From Terramyces sp. JEL0728 (taxonomy: Eukaryota; Chytridiomycota; Chytridiomycetes; Rhizophydiales; Terramycetaceae), in NCBI GenBank assembly GCA_027603945.1, contig JADIIU010000078.1:1-63679 (forward strand): 63,679 nt of DNA, in the 5' to 3' direction. The notes beneath the pieces were generated by a model. It was given only the letters and a program-made list of their open reading frames with translations. It ran no database searches and was not told the origin of the DNA. Made by a program: the position numbers and the translations under genes. Below are positions 9,805 through 20,394 of the stretch, in pieces (position 1 is the stretch's first letter; each line of letters starts with the position of its first letter).

Positions 9805-11361
9805 TCAACTAGTTCCTTCAACTTTCTTTTCAAGAGAATCAGAATCTTTATCCAAAGATTGGATTGATCCAAGTGATCTTAACGACTGCGACCTTCGCAG
9901 CGATTCGTTTAATTTGCTCAGTGTGCTTTTAGTTCTATTACTGGCAATTGTTTTAAAATCGGAAATTTCCACCGAATCTCTGAATGAATCCTTAATTCCT
10001 TGAATCACGTCCAATAAATCGTTCAAATTTTGTAGCTGATTGTTCTTTGCGTATTGCTTTTGTAGATCTTGAAATGAGCCTAATTCTTGTTCAATGTCAT
10101 GTATAATTTCTTGTGCATCGACTGCGACGGAATTTTTGGGGCTAGTTCTTTCGCTTGTACAGTATTGCTCTACTGCATCATCCTCAACTAAACTAACCCT
10201 TGCGCCTGGATATGACAGACTCCTTTGTCTGGTAATTTGAGAAGTGTTTGCCCTTGGTAGCGAATTTCTTTCTAGCTTGGCATTCAGCCCAAGCGTGGTT
10301 GTAGATATCCTTGGCGTCAGATCTCGCATGGGTATAATAAATGGATTGTGAATGTTTTTCTTTTCCAATGTTGTCATAAAGGGGTTGTGTTTGATATTGG
10401 GATCAACATAATTTTCCTGATTGAAAAGATCCAGCAATTGATGAGGGTAAATTTTATCGCTATAAATATCAGAATAAGCTTCGTAGTTTGGTGCGTAATC
10501 CACATATCCAGCATACACATTCGGCTGATTATCAAAATCTTTCGGCATTTTTGTATCGTACAGAAATGGGTTGTGTGCATTATACGTGGAACTTCTGCTT
10601 ACTCTATTCGTTGGATCTATTGCGTATATCATTGGATCTAGAGTTCCTTGGGACTCTCTACTCAGGGTTTTAAAAGCCTTTTCGTTTTTCTAATATTAAA
10701 CAATAAATACTCTCTTTTTGTAATAATTCCACCCGCAAACGATCGCAAACATCACAAATGCAAATACTCCAACAATTATTCCTATGTACAATCCATTGTT
10801 GTTGTTTGACATACTCGGTGGTGTGCTCTTTCCATCAATTTGAAAATTCTGATAATTCTTCATATTCACAATTTCAACAGGAACAGGCATAGTGAAATTG
10901 TTTCCAATCAGATCAAGAGCTTGCAAGGGTAAATTTGCAAGTTCCAAAGGTATTTTTCCAGACAAATTATTAAAACTTAAAATCCTAGAATTACAACAGA
11001 TTTACAGTGTATCCAAAAATTCCAGTGAACCTAATGCTGGTGGTATAGTTCCGTGTAAATTATTACTACTTAGATCCCTAAATTAATGAATATTACAGTT
11101 TGGTGAGACCTGCAAATGAAGCTATAGCACTGGAAATCGTCCCGTTCAAGTTGTAAGAATTTAAGCTTCTGATATTAGCAATATTTACATTTCTTTGATG
11201 GAGTGATCGCTGTAACATACTATCCCGTACATCCTGAGACAGCACTCGCCCGATAACGTTGACTCTCCACTGAGTGCTGGAAATACTGTCCTTAGAAACG
11301 TATCGCAATCTTTTGAAGACATTGCAACTTTTTTGGCGGCTGTGAGTTTTTTGCTTCTCAT
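9805..11361 (-). CDS. LRR receptor-like membrane protein B, long tail
   Basis: Exons 11361-11189, 11168-11097, 11077-11006, 10984-10711 and 10689-9805 give 491 aa; introns are 20, 19, 21 and 21 nt. An LRR N-cap with ECCLRMYGIVC, four GxIP-type LRRs (for example LDLSSNNLHGTIP and NLSGKIP), a transmembrane helix (YIGIIVGVFAFVMFAIVCGW) and a cytoplasmic tail of about 300 aa. The tail has repeated NPF motifs (AHNPF, KHNPF, IHNPF), which in other proteins bind EH domains and mark endocytic cargo. The first three introns are phase 2 and bound two 72-nt exons, one LRR each. The start is uncertain: 11361 is the first in-frame ATG, 11322 is also possible, and no signal peptide is visible. Paralog of receptor A. 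Confidence 0.72.
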
Positions 11362-11431
11362 GTGGCGCAGCAAAAACTCTTATTTTTTGTTTTGGAGTTA
11401 AAATTAAGGATGTTTCATTGCGTTTGATCAT

Positions 11432-11803
11432 GAGATTATTTTGTGATTGTTGGAAAAGACAGTAATACCGGAATAATAAAAAAACAAATTAGCCATACTC
11501 GCCATAATTTCTTTTATTCTTCTTGGTAATAAGAGGTGGTGGATATTATTTAGTCTGTGAGACAGGGCTTTTACTGACCAATAAATATTTGAGCAATCGA
11601 GACGCCTTCGAGAGACTCGCAATATTCCCATATCAGGATCAAAATCTGAATATTAAGCTATCTCGTGTGCAGAGATTCTTGGCATTTGTCTTGTGCCAAC
11701 AACGAAAACGTGCATAACTAATCATCCACTGATCCAGTAAGTTCGCAGTAACCATCCGCTGATCTGGTAAATAATCACGTTATAACAGATCTGACTAAAA
11801 GAT
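11432..11803. other. Intergenic
   Basis: About 370 bases upstream of LRR gene B. Short open frames exist on both strands, but none has composition or similarity that supports a gene. A signal-peptide exon for LRR gene B may lie here. Confidence 0.35.
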
Positions 11804-12820
11804 TTAATTAGTCATGTATTTATTGATGAAATATTGTGTATCCAAGTCTGACGGCGGGCCAAACTCCCATAGCGATAAATAGTCTGGATTAGTAATCTGT
11901 TCTTTCTGCAACATACCCATGATTCTACTAATAACAAATCTAGGAGATTTGTGCAGATACTGTTTCCTGCAAATAGGTTTCCAGTACCTAATAAATCTTG
12001 TTGTTGGTTTAAGTTTAGTGGTAGAATTCGGTGATTGTTTATGGTACTTTCGTTTTCTTTTTTGTATGGGATATGAAGGTTCTTCTGGCAGAGTAGATGG
12101 CGGTGATAATGGTAATGAGTTTAATGGAGTGTTCCAAAATGCTAGTTCTGCGGGTCCAAGTATGTCATCATCTTTCCCAGTGAACAGTTCGAGAAGAAAG
12201 TCTTGATTGTAATTAGCCAGAGCCAAGTGTGGAGAAGAGACGGCACTTTGTTCAGGAGTAGCCAAGTACGAAGCAAACAAATCTATAGGATCTGGAGTTG
12301 AAAATGAGGTTTGCTTGGTAGACTGATATGGAGCAGCAAGTGATTGATCAAGTATTTGCGTTGAGGGTTCAAATTGAAAATCAATTGCAGGCAAAGGTTC
12401 AATTTGAGAAGAACCAAAAAAAGTAGTAAAATCTGTAAATGGAAACGACGGGAATGGATCTGTGTCTATAGCGTTGAAATTGGTTGGTTCATTTAATGTC
12501 ATATGCGAGCAGCCAGTGGATTTGTTGAAATTTTGTGTTGGTAGCGCAAAGTCTTCAGTTAGTAAGGAGTCAGTAAAATTTGGTAACGAATCAGCAATAG
12601 TCGGTAGTGAGTCAGACAAGGAAGGGGGTTTTGGTAATGCTTTAAATTTCTTCATTTTAATATTGTCTTGTCCAATGTTCCTATAGATATTAAAATCCGT
12701 ATTGTATTTCTTTTTAGGTGTATTGAAAGTCAATTCGATTTCTTTCATGTATTTATCGTACCCTCTCAGTAAGAAATCATTGTTTTCTTGCATTTGGTTA
12801 AAACGGAATCTACCAAACAT
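11804..12820 (-). CDS. Unknown protein, probable nuclear regulator
   Basis: Single-exon 338 aa protein. The middle is rich in Pro, Ser, Phe and Asp (FPSFPFTDFTTFFG; DSLP repeated three times near residues 70-88), like an acidic-aromatic activation region. A basic cluster KRKRKYHKQ follows and then a 70-residue C-terminal segment (TRFIRYWKPICRKQYL ... YINKYM type) that looks folded and conserved. No HMG box, zinc finger or homeodomain that I can recognise. A transcription-factor role is a guess from composition only. Confidence 0.6.
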   Translation of the reverse strand: MFGRFRFNQMQENNDFLLRGYDKYMKEIELTFNTPKKKYNTDFNIYRNIGQDNIKMKKFKALPKPPSLSDSLPTIADSLPNFTDSLLTEDFALPTQNFNKSTGCSHMTLNEPTNFNAIDTDPFPSFPFTDFTTFFGSSQIEPLPAIDFQFEPSTQILDQSLAAPYQSTKQTSFSTPDPIDLFASYLATPEQSAVSSPHLALANYNQDFLLELFTGKDDDILGPAELAFWNTPLNSLPLSPPSTLPEEPSYPIQKRKRKYHKQSPNSTTKLKPTTRFIRYWKPICRKQYLHKSPRFVISRIMGMLQKEQITNPDYLSLWEFGPPSDLDTQYFINKYMTN

Positions 12821-13338
12821 TTACGTTTATGGTATAAGACAACAGCCACGTTTAAAGCATTTTTACGGGATATCGGTGGAATTAAGGGAACCAAGTTGGA
12901 GAAAAGAGCAGGTTGCGCATCCATTGCAATCAAAAGTTGAATGGTGATTTTACTGTACCAGGAAGAGTCTAGACAAATTGACTGATGCTGGCCACAAACT
13001 TTTTTTCTCAGGTACCACGAAAGCGGTTATATTCCAAGCTGATGGTGAAAATAACCATTCGCTAAAGAGTATTTGAATAGCAAAAGTGCTTTTTGTATTG
13101 GAATTGAAATATAAAAAAGATTCACTGGCGCCAGTCTAGATTACTAGGATGAAATCCTCTTTAAATTAGGAAATTTGAATACGGCGACTACATGTGAAAC
13201 AATGAGAAAGCACAAACAGCTTAGCATAAATGGCGATACTGCAGATTGATATTCAAATATCTCTAGCAGGAGACAAATGTTGATGGTAGAATAATATCAG
13301 TTCAAGATACCATTTTATTACAGAGCAATAGAACCACA
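12821..13338. other. Intergenic
   Basis: About 520 bases between the start of the unknown gene and the end of USE1. I see no supported gene, RNA or repeat. Confidence 0.4.
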
Positions 13339-14109
13339 TTATAATTCATTGTGGTTTACAGTAGTTGTCGGTTCTAACACACCGGTAGTTTGTACTGCAG
13401 TCTTTACATCAGGTGTTATTTGTTGCACTGTTTTGGTTTCCTTTACATAAACTACTTTGGAAGGAGATACAATGCGCATATAAATCAGCATCCATGCCAT
13501 TACTAGTACAGCCAAAAGAACACTTATCCATATCATAATAGTAGTGGTCCATGTGCTCTTTGTAATCTGCTTCATTCCTGCTCGTGATGATTGCACTTTA
13601 GTCGTGGTATCTTGTATCTTTTCATCTAACGAATCCAAGTGCTCTTTGTCTTGTTTTAATTTCTCGTTGAATCTAAGAGTGGAGTTTAACAGCTGCTTTG
13701 ATTGTTGCGCGAGTATTTCCGTCAGCTCTTCTTCACTCTTATCCAGTACTATTGCTTCTTTTAGCAATTCACTCTTTTTTTGGTTAAATGTTGGTTTCAT
13801 TCCTTTGAATTTCACTTGCTTTAGTAACTCTGCTCGCTCTGGTTCGATCGTCATCTGTAATAAGTCTTCTATACTTGGTTTCTTGATTTCTTTTTCTTTT
13901 GTTTCTGGAATTTTCTTTTTCAGTTCGTTAATGGTTTGGATATCACCAGTGGAATGTAGTACCGTCTCCAAGTGTGCCAGAGTTGATTTCAGTTTCAGTT
14001 GTTCGTATTTATTGGATATTGGCTTGGTTTGTAAATATTTTAAAAGAGACTTGTATTCTGTTGTACTCAACATTTTATAGATTGAGAAAAAGAATTGTTT
14101 TAATGCCAT
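13339..14109 (-). CDS. USE1: USE1-like ER SNARE
   Basis: Single-exon 256 aa protein (Met13 is an alternative start). The order matches Use1/p31: a helical N-terminal region, a SNARE heptad region around residues 130-185 (LTEILAQQSKQLL ... LDSLDEKIQDTTTKV), then a transmembrane anchor (IMIWISVLLAVLVMAWMLIY). Use1 acts with Ufe1, Sec20 and Sec22 in Golgi-to-ER retrograde fusion. Unusually, about 40 residues follow the anchor and would face the ER lumen, where other Use1 proteins end almost at once. Family call rests on the SNARE pattern and the anchor; other Qc-type SNAREs are possible. Confidence 0.72.
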   Translation of the reverse strand: MALKQFFFSIYKMLSTTEYKSLLKYLQTKPISNKYEQLKLKSTLAHLETVLHSTGDIQTINELKKKIPETKEKEIKKPSIEDLLQMTIEPERAELLKQVKFKGMKPTFNQKKSELLKEAIVLDKSEEELTEILAQQSKQLLNSTLRFNEKLKQDKEHLDSLDEKIQDTTTKVQSSRAGMKQITKSTWTTTIMIWISVLLAVLVMAWMLIYMRIVSPSKVVYVKETKTVQQITPDVKTAVQTTGVLEPTTTVNHNEL

Positions 14110-14440
14110 GTTCTTGCCGTTAAAATACCATCTTAGGCTCTATTATAATAATCATGTGAGATTTAAAATACTTTTCAGCAGTGAAGATAACTATTCAGCA
14201 CATGGATTCCAACTTATTTTGCCAAAATCACTCTGTCTTGTGACCACTTTCTTGTGCTACCATGATAGAAAAGCGAATTTAAATAATTAGAATTCCAATT
14301 ATAAAACAAATACCTGATTGGGGACTTGGCATTCAACCACCGTCCTCCCCTTGTATAGAAATTCAGCTGAGCCTATCCTTTTCACAATCAAGTGTCTCCT
14401 TAACAAGCAGTGAAAAGTGGCTTTAGCTTTTTCAAAAAAT
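14110..14440. other. Divergent promoter region, USE1/RasGEF
   Basis: About 330 bases between two divergent starts. A short open frame inside it shows no protein-like features. Expected to hold both promoters; no motif recognised. Confidence 0.4.
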
Positions 14441-17330
14441 ATGAGAGAAGTGCTGGTAGTAGCTCTCTACGACTACGAATCTACAGAGGAGAGCGGCCTC
14501 TCATTCATCCAAGGCGATGTTATCCAGGTCTTGCAGAGATTACCCTCTGGTTGGTGGGATGGGATGCTAAACAAAAAACGAGGATGGTTATCAATAATTC
14601 ATCATAGGTTTCCTTCAAATTATGTTACTCTTCCAGAATTGAAATTTGAAGACAGTATACAGGAACCAAACGAACTGGAATTGCCGTCTAGTCTAGCTGG
14701 GAATTGGGGAATAAAACCAACTGCTAATGGGAAATCATTTAAAATCAGCAAGAGGAATACTTTTGATGATTTGCCTGATGGCGAACTCTCTTCTTCAAAT
14801 ATTGTATTTACTTGGGGAGGACTTTCAGTTTTCATTATCTCCAAAATCAAGTTTCTTATCAAGGATGTTCACGAGGACAAAAAGGAAGCTTATATACAGG
14901 ACACTTCGACTGTAGTTGAAGCCATTAGGATAATGCTACACTCTTCCAATATGGCTGATCCCAACAGTTGGATTTATAGCGATTATCCTCACCTAAAGCA
15001 ATTACAAGCAATCATTATTAATTGGAATGGAAGATTGATATTGGCTGCTAAATTGGCCGCTACCGTCTGGCCCCCTCCTGAAGCTCAAGATCAATTATTA
15101 CATGCTTGTCAAGAATTAATAGGTGCAGTAAGACAATTCGCAACTGAATGTGGCTCATTGAATATCAAAATAGTCCATCCGCCAGCAGAAGAATTGGTTC
15201 AATATCAGAAAGAGTTTGGGAACCAAAATACAAACATGGTGGCAAAATTAGAGGAATTAGTAATCAGTTTGGTTGATATGGTTGGATACCTTGAAATTCA
15301 ATATGTCAAGGATATTAATCAACTTGCCACAAGATTATCTGGTGTCAACCTGGACAATTCTATTCAGGATATTATCAAAGCAGTTGCGAATTTCATGTCT
15401 ATTGTTGACGAAATCCCTCTTGATTCACTCTTTGAAGACTTGACTGTTGATTTCAAAGTCAATAGATTAACGCTATTAAACTGCGTAACTGATTTGTCAA
15501 CAAGAGCAAAATTAACCAATGTGAACCAAACACTGATTAGTGTTGAATTGGTACACAAGGCAGTCAAAGATTTGCTGATCTCAACAAAGTTTTTGATTGA
15601 AGAAAAGGAAAATATGGAAAATTCGACTCTTCAGAATTATATTGACCAGCATAGTGCTCCTGCGCCGAAAACTGCTAGTAGAGGACTCCGACATGCTGCG
15701 TCGCTAACATTCAATGAAGCAAATCACTATAGAAACTCACTTCAACCGACTTCGCCTGTCCCTTATTCTGCAGCAGATAGCACAAGTTCAATTCCATATT
15801 CTGGCGGGTCGGAAAAGAGACCTTCCATTGCGTTTGATTCGCCAGTTGGCAGTCCTGGAGCAGATTTCCAAAATATTGCGCTTTCCATTCGAAATTCTCG
15901 GCTATCTTCTGATCAAGGAAGGTATTCTATCGAAGGACGTAGAGTATCTAATATCTCTGCAGCTTCCAAAGTATCTTCTAATGCCTGGTACTTGTCTCAG
16001 GATTATCAAACTCAAGATATAGTAATCAATAACGATGGACTGGTTGTGAGTGGAACGATTAAAGCACTTGTTGACCGTCTTACTACACATGAAGGCGTCG
16101 TTGATTTACGATTCCTAACTACCTTTTTGATTGGATATAGAACGTTTACTAATAACCAAGAGCTTTTTGGTTTATTATTTGAACGGTTCATCCTGCCAAT
16201 GCCAAATGGTTTAACCGCAGACGAAGAGATTGTGTGGATTGAAAGAAAGCAAAAAGTAATTAGACAGCGGGTTTATGGTGTGTTAAAGATGTGGGTTGAG
16301 TCATTTGCATTAGATTTGGAAGAAGATCGATTTTCATTGAACCGAATTGCAGAGTTTATAGAAAAAACAATGAAGAGCGCAATGACAGTATCTTCCACAG
16401 CTCTTCTCCGATTAATAGACAAAAAGAGAACCTCGGGGTTCCAGCCTTTCCAACCACCATCTGCACTACAAAAAGACAAATTCCCAGATCCAATCCTTCC
16501 AAAAAGCTTGAAAAAGTTCAAACTTTCTGAAATTGATCCACTGGAAGTTGCCCGTCAAATTACCATTATGGAATTCAAAATATTTAAGGAAATCAATGTT
16601 GCTGAATTGTTGGCAAAATCGTGGGGATTGAGGGCACCAATCCCAAAGAATATTGATTTATTAATTGGGTTTTCCAACCATATTACTGAATGGGTTACAT
16701 GGACGATATTAAATGTGTCTGATGTAAAGAAAAGAGCGCGAATGGTTGGCTTCTTTTTAGCGGTTGCAGATGTAAGTTTTAGTTGATTATAGCGATGTGC
16801 ATCACTCAACAATTATAGCGGACTGACGGCTATTTTGGCTGCGTTCAATGCAGAGAAATTAGCCAGACAATCTCGTACATGGAAAGAACTCAGTTCCAAA
16901 TACCATGATGTGTTGAAAGCACTCCGTCACTTGATGTCTGCAGATAACAACTTTGCAGCATACAAATCCACGTTATATAAATCCACACCGCCCTGCATAC
17001 CATTCATTGGCATCTATTTACAGGACCTAACGCTATTAAACGAAACAGTTCTTACAAAATCACATGTATCCAACCACATCAATTTCAACAAAATCAACAA
17101 AACCTATGATATAGTCCATCTTCAATTAAAATTCAATGCGCCATACTATCTTAAAGTAGTACTTGAGGTCGAGGCATTCTTGCACGATCAAATCATGACT
17201 GACAGATCAGAGAGGGAAATGGAAAATCTATCATTGATGCACGAAGGGTTACAGTAAGTTTTTTCTAATTAGTAATGATGATTTAGTCGAACAGCAACGG
17301 TACCTGCTCGCCAACGCAGGTTTATTCTAA
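14441..17330 (+). CDS. SH3-RasGEF (CDC25 family)
   Basis: Exons 14441-14586, 14608-16771, 16793-17253 and 17273-17330 give 942 aa; introns are 21, 21 and 19 nt. SH3 domain at residues 4-55 (ALYDYE ... GWFPSNYV), a degenerate WW-like segment (NWGIKPTANGKSF), a helical middle, RasGEF-N at about 523-640 and catalytic RasGEF at about 690-915 (LDPLEVARQ-type start, LNNYSGLTAILAAFN). The first intron lies inside the SH3 at GW/FPSNYV; it is 21 nt with no stop, so reading through inserts seven residues without breaking frame. The order SH3, RasGEF-N, RasGEF matches yeast Cdc25/Sdc25, activators of Ras/cAMP signalling. The local partner could be the Rap1 at 5134-5777. Confidence 0.9.
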
Positions 17331-17581
17331 TAAAATACATTTTGCATTCTGGTTGAGCTAATCCGTTTGTATCAGTGGCAGCTTGAACAGTATTATACCG
17401 GATTGTTACGGTGCAGGTTACAAATAAGAGTTGAGGATAATATATTTAGTATGGATACAATACAACGGGAGAGCTTTATTGCCAACTCAGGTAGCAATGG
17501 TTTAGGTGCGGCGATTCAAGCTGGGCGTCTCCGCTCTCACAAGACATGGGAATAAATACCCTCTCCTTATTTTTAATTTAA

Positions 17582-17824
17582 ATGTCTTTTGATCAGCTTT
17601 TCAACAGATCATCAATCAGTCAAGGAAATTTACTGGTACTTATAATCGGGTTCGTAATTACCACACTATTTATTTCGCTGGTTATTACTGCGTTCGCTTC
17701 GCTGCTAAAAGCTAGACAAGAAAGAGCGAGAAGGATGGAGTGGATTAGATATGATCCTGCAACTAAAAGGACTGTTGCTGATTCATTTGGGCCGACCGTA
17801 ACGAAATCTGTTTATAACCTGTAA
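17582..17824 (+). CDS. Small single-pass membrane protein
   Basis: Single-exon 80 aa protein starting MSFDQLFNRSS, with one transmembrane helix (LLVLIIGFVITTLFISLVIT) at about residues 18-42 and a basic flank (KARQERARRMEW) that predicts a cytosolic C-terminus. Not recognised. Upstream, 17331-17581 holds an open stretch (ATG at 17452, 34 codons) that I do not call as a gene. Confidence 0.5.
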   Translation: MSFDQLFNRSSISQGNLLVLIIGFVITTLFISLVITAFASLLKARQERARRMEWIRYDPATKRTVADSFGPTVTKSVYNL

Positions 17825-17859
17825 ATCTTTTAATAAATTATACGTTTCCCTTGATTCCG

Positions 17860-18124
17860 ATGTCTTATTCCAACTGTGATCCAGACATTGTTAGCCATAT
17901 CCTGTATTACCAACAACGGACACAGGCAGTAGTGCCGTCTATTCCAAGACCATCTCAGCGAGGAATTGAATGCTTGGTCAAGCAGTGTGCCGTATCTCTA
18001 CAACAGCAAAGCTATCCCGATTTTGTAGTAATCGATTGATAAATAGATTCAATTGTGCGCTGCTTCATGTCCACATTCGAACGGGAAATTGTTTTTACAA
18101 ATCTTTTCTAAACATGATAAATAG
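17860..18124 (+). CDS. Small Cys-containing protein, unknown
   Basis: Exons 17860-18024 and 18047-18124 with a 22-nt intron give 80 aa, starting MSYSNCDPDIVSHILYYQQ. The N-terminal half looks conserved (PSIPRPSQRGIECLVKQC), and further cysteines follow after the splice (CAASC). There is no signal peptide. Its last 11 bases overlap the start of the ankyrin gene at 18114. I do not recognise it; a small mitochondrial or complex-subunit role is conceivable but unsupported. Confidence 0.45.
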
Positions 18125-19094
18125 CCTATGTCCAGAATTACTGCTGCTGATAGCTCAGTACTTTGATGCTCCAGCAACATTTCTGAACCTGATGCGGACT
18201 TCCAAACAGCTACATACGAGTCTGAATAGGATAAAACGCCATGTATTCCCTAACCAGCAACTAAAAACGTCTTTGGATGCTGGGAACACAAGCGATTTTA
18301 TATTCTTTCTACAGAAAATAACAGACAAATCAAATTTACTTCAGCCCTGTTTTACCACAGCATGCAAGAACGGTTACTATGGAATTGCGAAATACTTGCT
18401 GGAAAATCAAGAAATTGACCCTAATGCGAATTATAATATAGCAATGTGGTTCGCTAATGAAAATGGATTCTCTGATATATTTTTGATGATACTTGAAAAC
18501 AACAAAATGCAGACGAATTCTCGGTATGCCAATTGTGATACTATCTTGCACTGGGCAATCGGAAATGGAAATACTGAAATGGTACGGATGTGTCTGCAGC
18601 ACACTGATCTGGACCCTTCAATTGACAACAATTTTGCAATTAGAAGAGCAAGTTCAATGGGACATGTACGAATAGTGAAATTATTACTGCAGGATAGCAG
18701 AGTTGATCCCAGTGCAAAGGAAAACGACTCTATTATATATGCGTGTAAATGTGGCCACGTATCAATAGTTAAACTATTACTGGGCCATTCATCAGTCGAT
18801 CCGAGTGATCGACGCAACGAAGCAATAATATGGGCTACATACCATGGACACAGGGAAATAGTATCGCTACTATTAAAAGACAGTAGAGTAGACCCTTCGG
18901 CGAACTACAATGAAGCATTATGCTACGCAAGAAAGAATAGAAGTATGGATTTGGTACAACTGCTGATTGCGGATAAAAGAGTAAAAGCACTGTGCAGTAC
19001 TTTACTGCTGGTCCGTTTGCGTTTGAATTACCGATGGCAGCAATTGCGTAAACAACGACAAGATCGTCGAGTTGTTAAATTTTTTAGTTTATAA
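18114..19094 (+). CDS. F-box-like ankyrin-repeat protein
   Basis: Single-exon 326 aa protein. The start MINSLCPELLLLIAQYFD, through FLNLMRTSKQLHTSLN, is F-box-like. Residues 60-310 are divergent ankyrin repeats with recurring D(S/E)RVDPS and (N/D)xxI..A...GH..IVKLLL units. This architecture is expanded in chytrids and related groups; members may be SCF adaptors, but targets are unknown. An upstream in-frame Met (18108) would add two residues; this ATG gives the F-box-like start. Two further proteins here share a related N-terminus or fold (49810-50673 and 60248-60946). Confidence 0.75.
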   Translation: MINSLCPELLLLIAQYFDAPATFLNLMRTSKQLHTSLNRIKRHVFPNQQLKTSLDAGNTSDFIFFLQKITDKSNLLQPCFTTACKNGYYGIAKYLLENQEIDPNANYNIAMWFANENGFSDIFLMILENNKMQTNSRYANCDTILHWAIGNGNTEMVRMCLQHTDLDPSIDNNFAIRRASSMGHVRIVKLLLQDSRVDPSAKENDSIIYACKCGHVSIVKLLLGHSSVDPSDRRNEAIIWATYHGHREIVSLLLKDSRVDPSANYNEALCYARKNRSMDLVQLLIADKRVKALCSTLLLVRLRLNYRWQQLRKQRQDRRVVKFFSL

Positions 19095-19218
19095 TATATA
19101 TAGTGTTCTTGTATTTTGCAGAAAGCCTTCCACAGTAACGCCTAATATCACCAGTAGAGCAGTCTGGTAGCCAAAATAGGCTAAAAACAAATTACTAATA
19201 AAATATATTAATGCACAA

Positions 19219-20346
19219 TCATCGTCTGTCTGGACTATCTTCATTCACGCTGGATTAAATGAAAATACCTTATTATCCCTACCAGTATGGTCATATCATC
19301 TACTTTACCACCTTGATAATAAAAACCCTCTTGGATGGCTCTATTTTGAAATGGGGAAGTTGCGTATCGATTATCCTCAGCAACAGCTCTTGCTTTTCGT
19401 AGCAGAGCGTCGGCCATTTGCTGCGGGTCGCTAATCTGTATATTGGAGTGCGTGTGAGTTGCAATGATATCCACAATCTCTTCGTCAAATACGTTATCAA
19501 ACAGACCGTCAGAGCCTAGAATCACAATATCTCCTTCTTGAATCTTGACAGTAAAGCTCTGGGTATCGTTTGGGGAATCTCTAGAAACTGTTCCGAGTTG
19601 GAATGGAAAGTTGAAAGAATGCTGTTGTTCTTCACTTCTGAATATTGGCTCGCCTCCTCTGATTATCATCACTGCACAATCACCAATATTTGCAATTCGC
19701 AATTCGTCTTCCTACAATCAAAATAGAAATACTCGTAGCAATAGTATCATCACTGTCGTTGATCCAACAATATTCTCTTTCCTTGCATCTGAATTCACCA
19801 TTTCATAACTCTTTTTCAAAATGTCTTTTGGCGATACTGAATTGTATTCCGGTAATGTTAAATCAATTTCTCCACTGAAATCATCATATTTTTCCAATTC
19901 TTGTCCGGCGTAATGCATTAATTTTAGAGAATAGAGAGCCGGGTTGGCGCCATTTGTTATAGAAGGATTACCTTTAACGTCTGCCCATCCTCCTACTCCG
20001 TCGGCAACTCCCATCGAATCATACCGCTGGAAAAATGCATCTTCTCCAACTTGTATTGAAATGTACGGGTCAACTGGTCTTGGAATTATAGGAAGATCGG
20101 TTGATTTAGGTTTCGCTGAAGCCCCGGTAATAAATCGATAGCTCTTCTTTTTGGGGAGCTGTGTAAACGGCTATCATCAGTAGAAATTACTTTGTCTATG
20201 AGGCCCAAAATCGAAGGCTTTTGAGGTTCTTTCTGTTCTAGTAGGACCGGAGTGGGTTTGAATGAATGAAATCTTCTTGGAATGTATCTTATTTTGGAAT
20301 TTCTAGCTCGAGTGAATATATATTTCGTCGCTTGCCTCGTCGACAT
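19219..20346 (-). CDS. PTC7: PTC7-type mitochondrial PP2C phosphatase
   Basis: Exons 20346-20192, 20171-19733, 19711-19269 and 19249-19219 give 355 aa; introns are 20, 21 and 19 nt. A basic N-terminus (MSTRQATKYIFTRARNS) predicts mitochondrial import. PP2C motifs appear in order: YRFITGASAKPK, GVADGVGGW, LRIANIGD, GSDGLFDN and DDMTIL, with the metal-binding Asp residues present. Reading through the first intron hides the conserved YRFITG start of the fold. Yeast Ptc7 dephosphorylates Coq7 and supports coenzyme Q synthesis. The final 19-nt intron (19250-19268) is likely but not certain; without it the tail ends RYFHLIQRE. The gene is divergent from the LEKR1-like gene, with 48 bases between starts. 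Confidence 0.9.
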
Positions 20347-20394
20347 TCTGAAAAACGTAAAGACGATTCCAGTTAATTTTTCCCAATACGGTAA

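Noticed and set aside
13544..14080. Long plus-strand open frame
   Set aside because: It is antisense to the USE1 gene and has the Cys/Ser/Phe-rich composition of a shadow frame.
17331..17581. Open stretch ending at 17555 (ATG at 17452, 34 codons)
   Set aside because: No known similarity and no splice that joins it to the RasGEF or to the next gene at the usual intron length.
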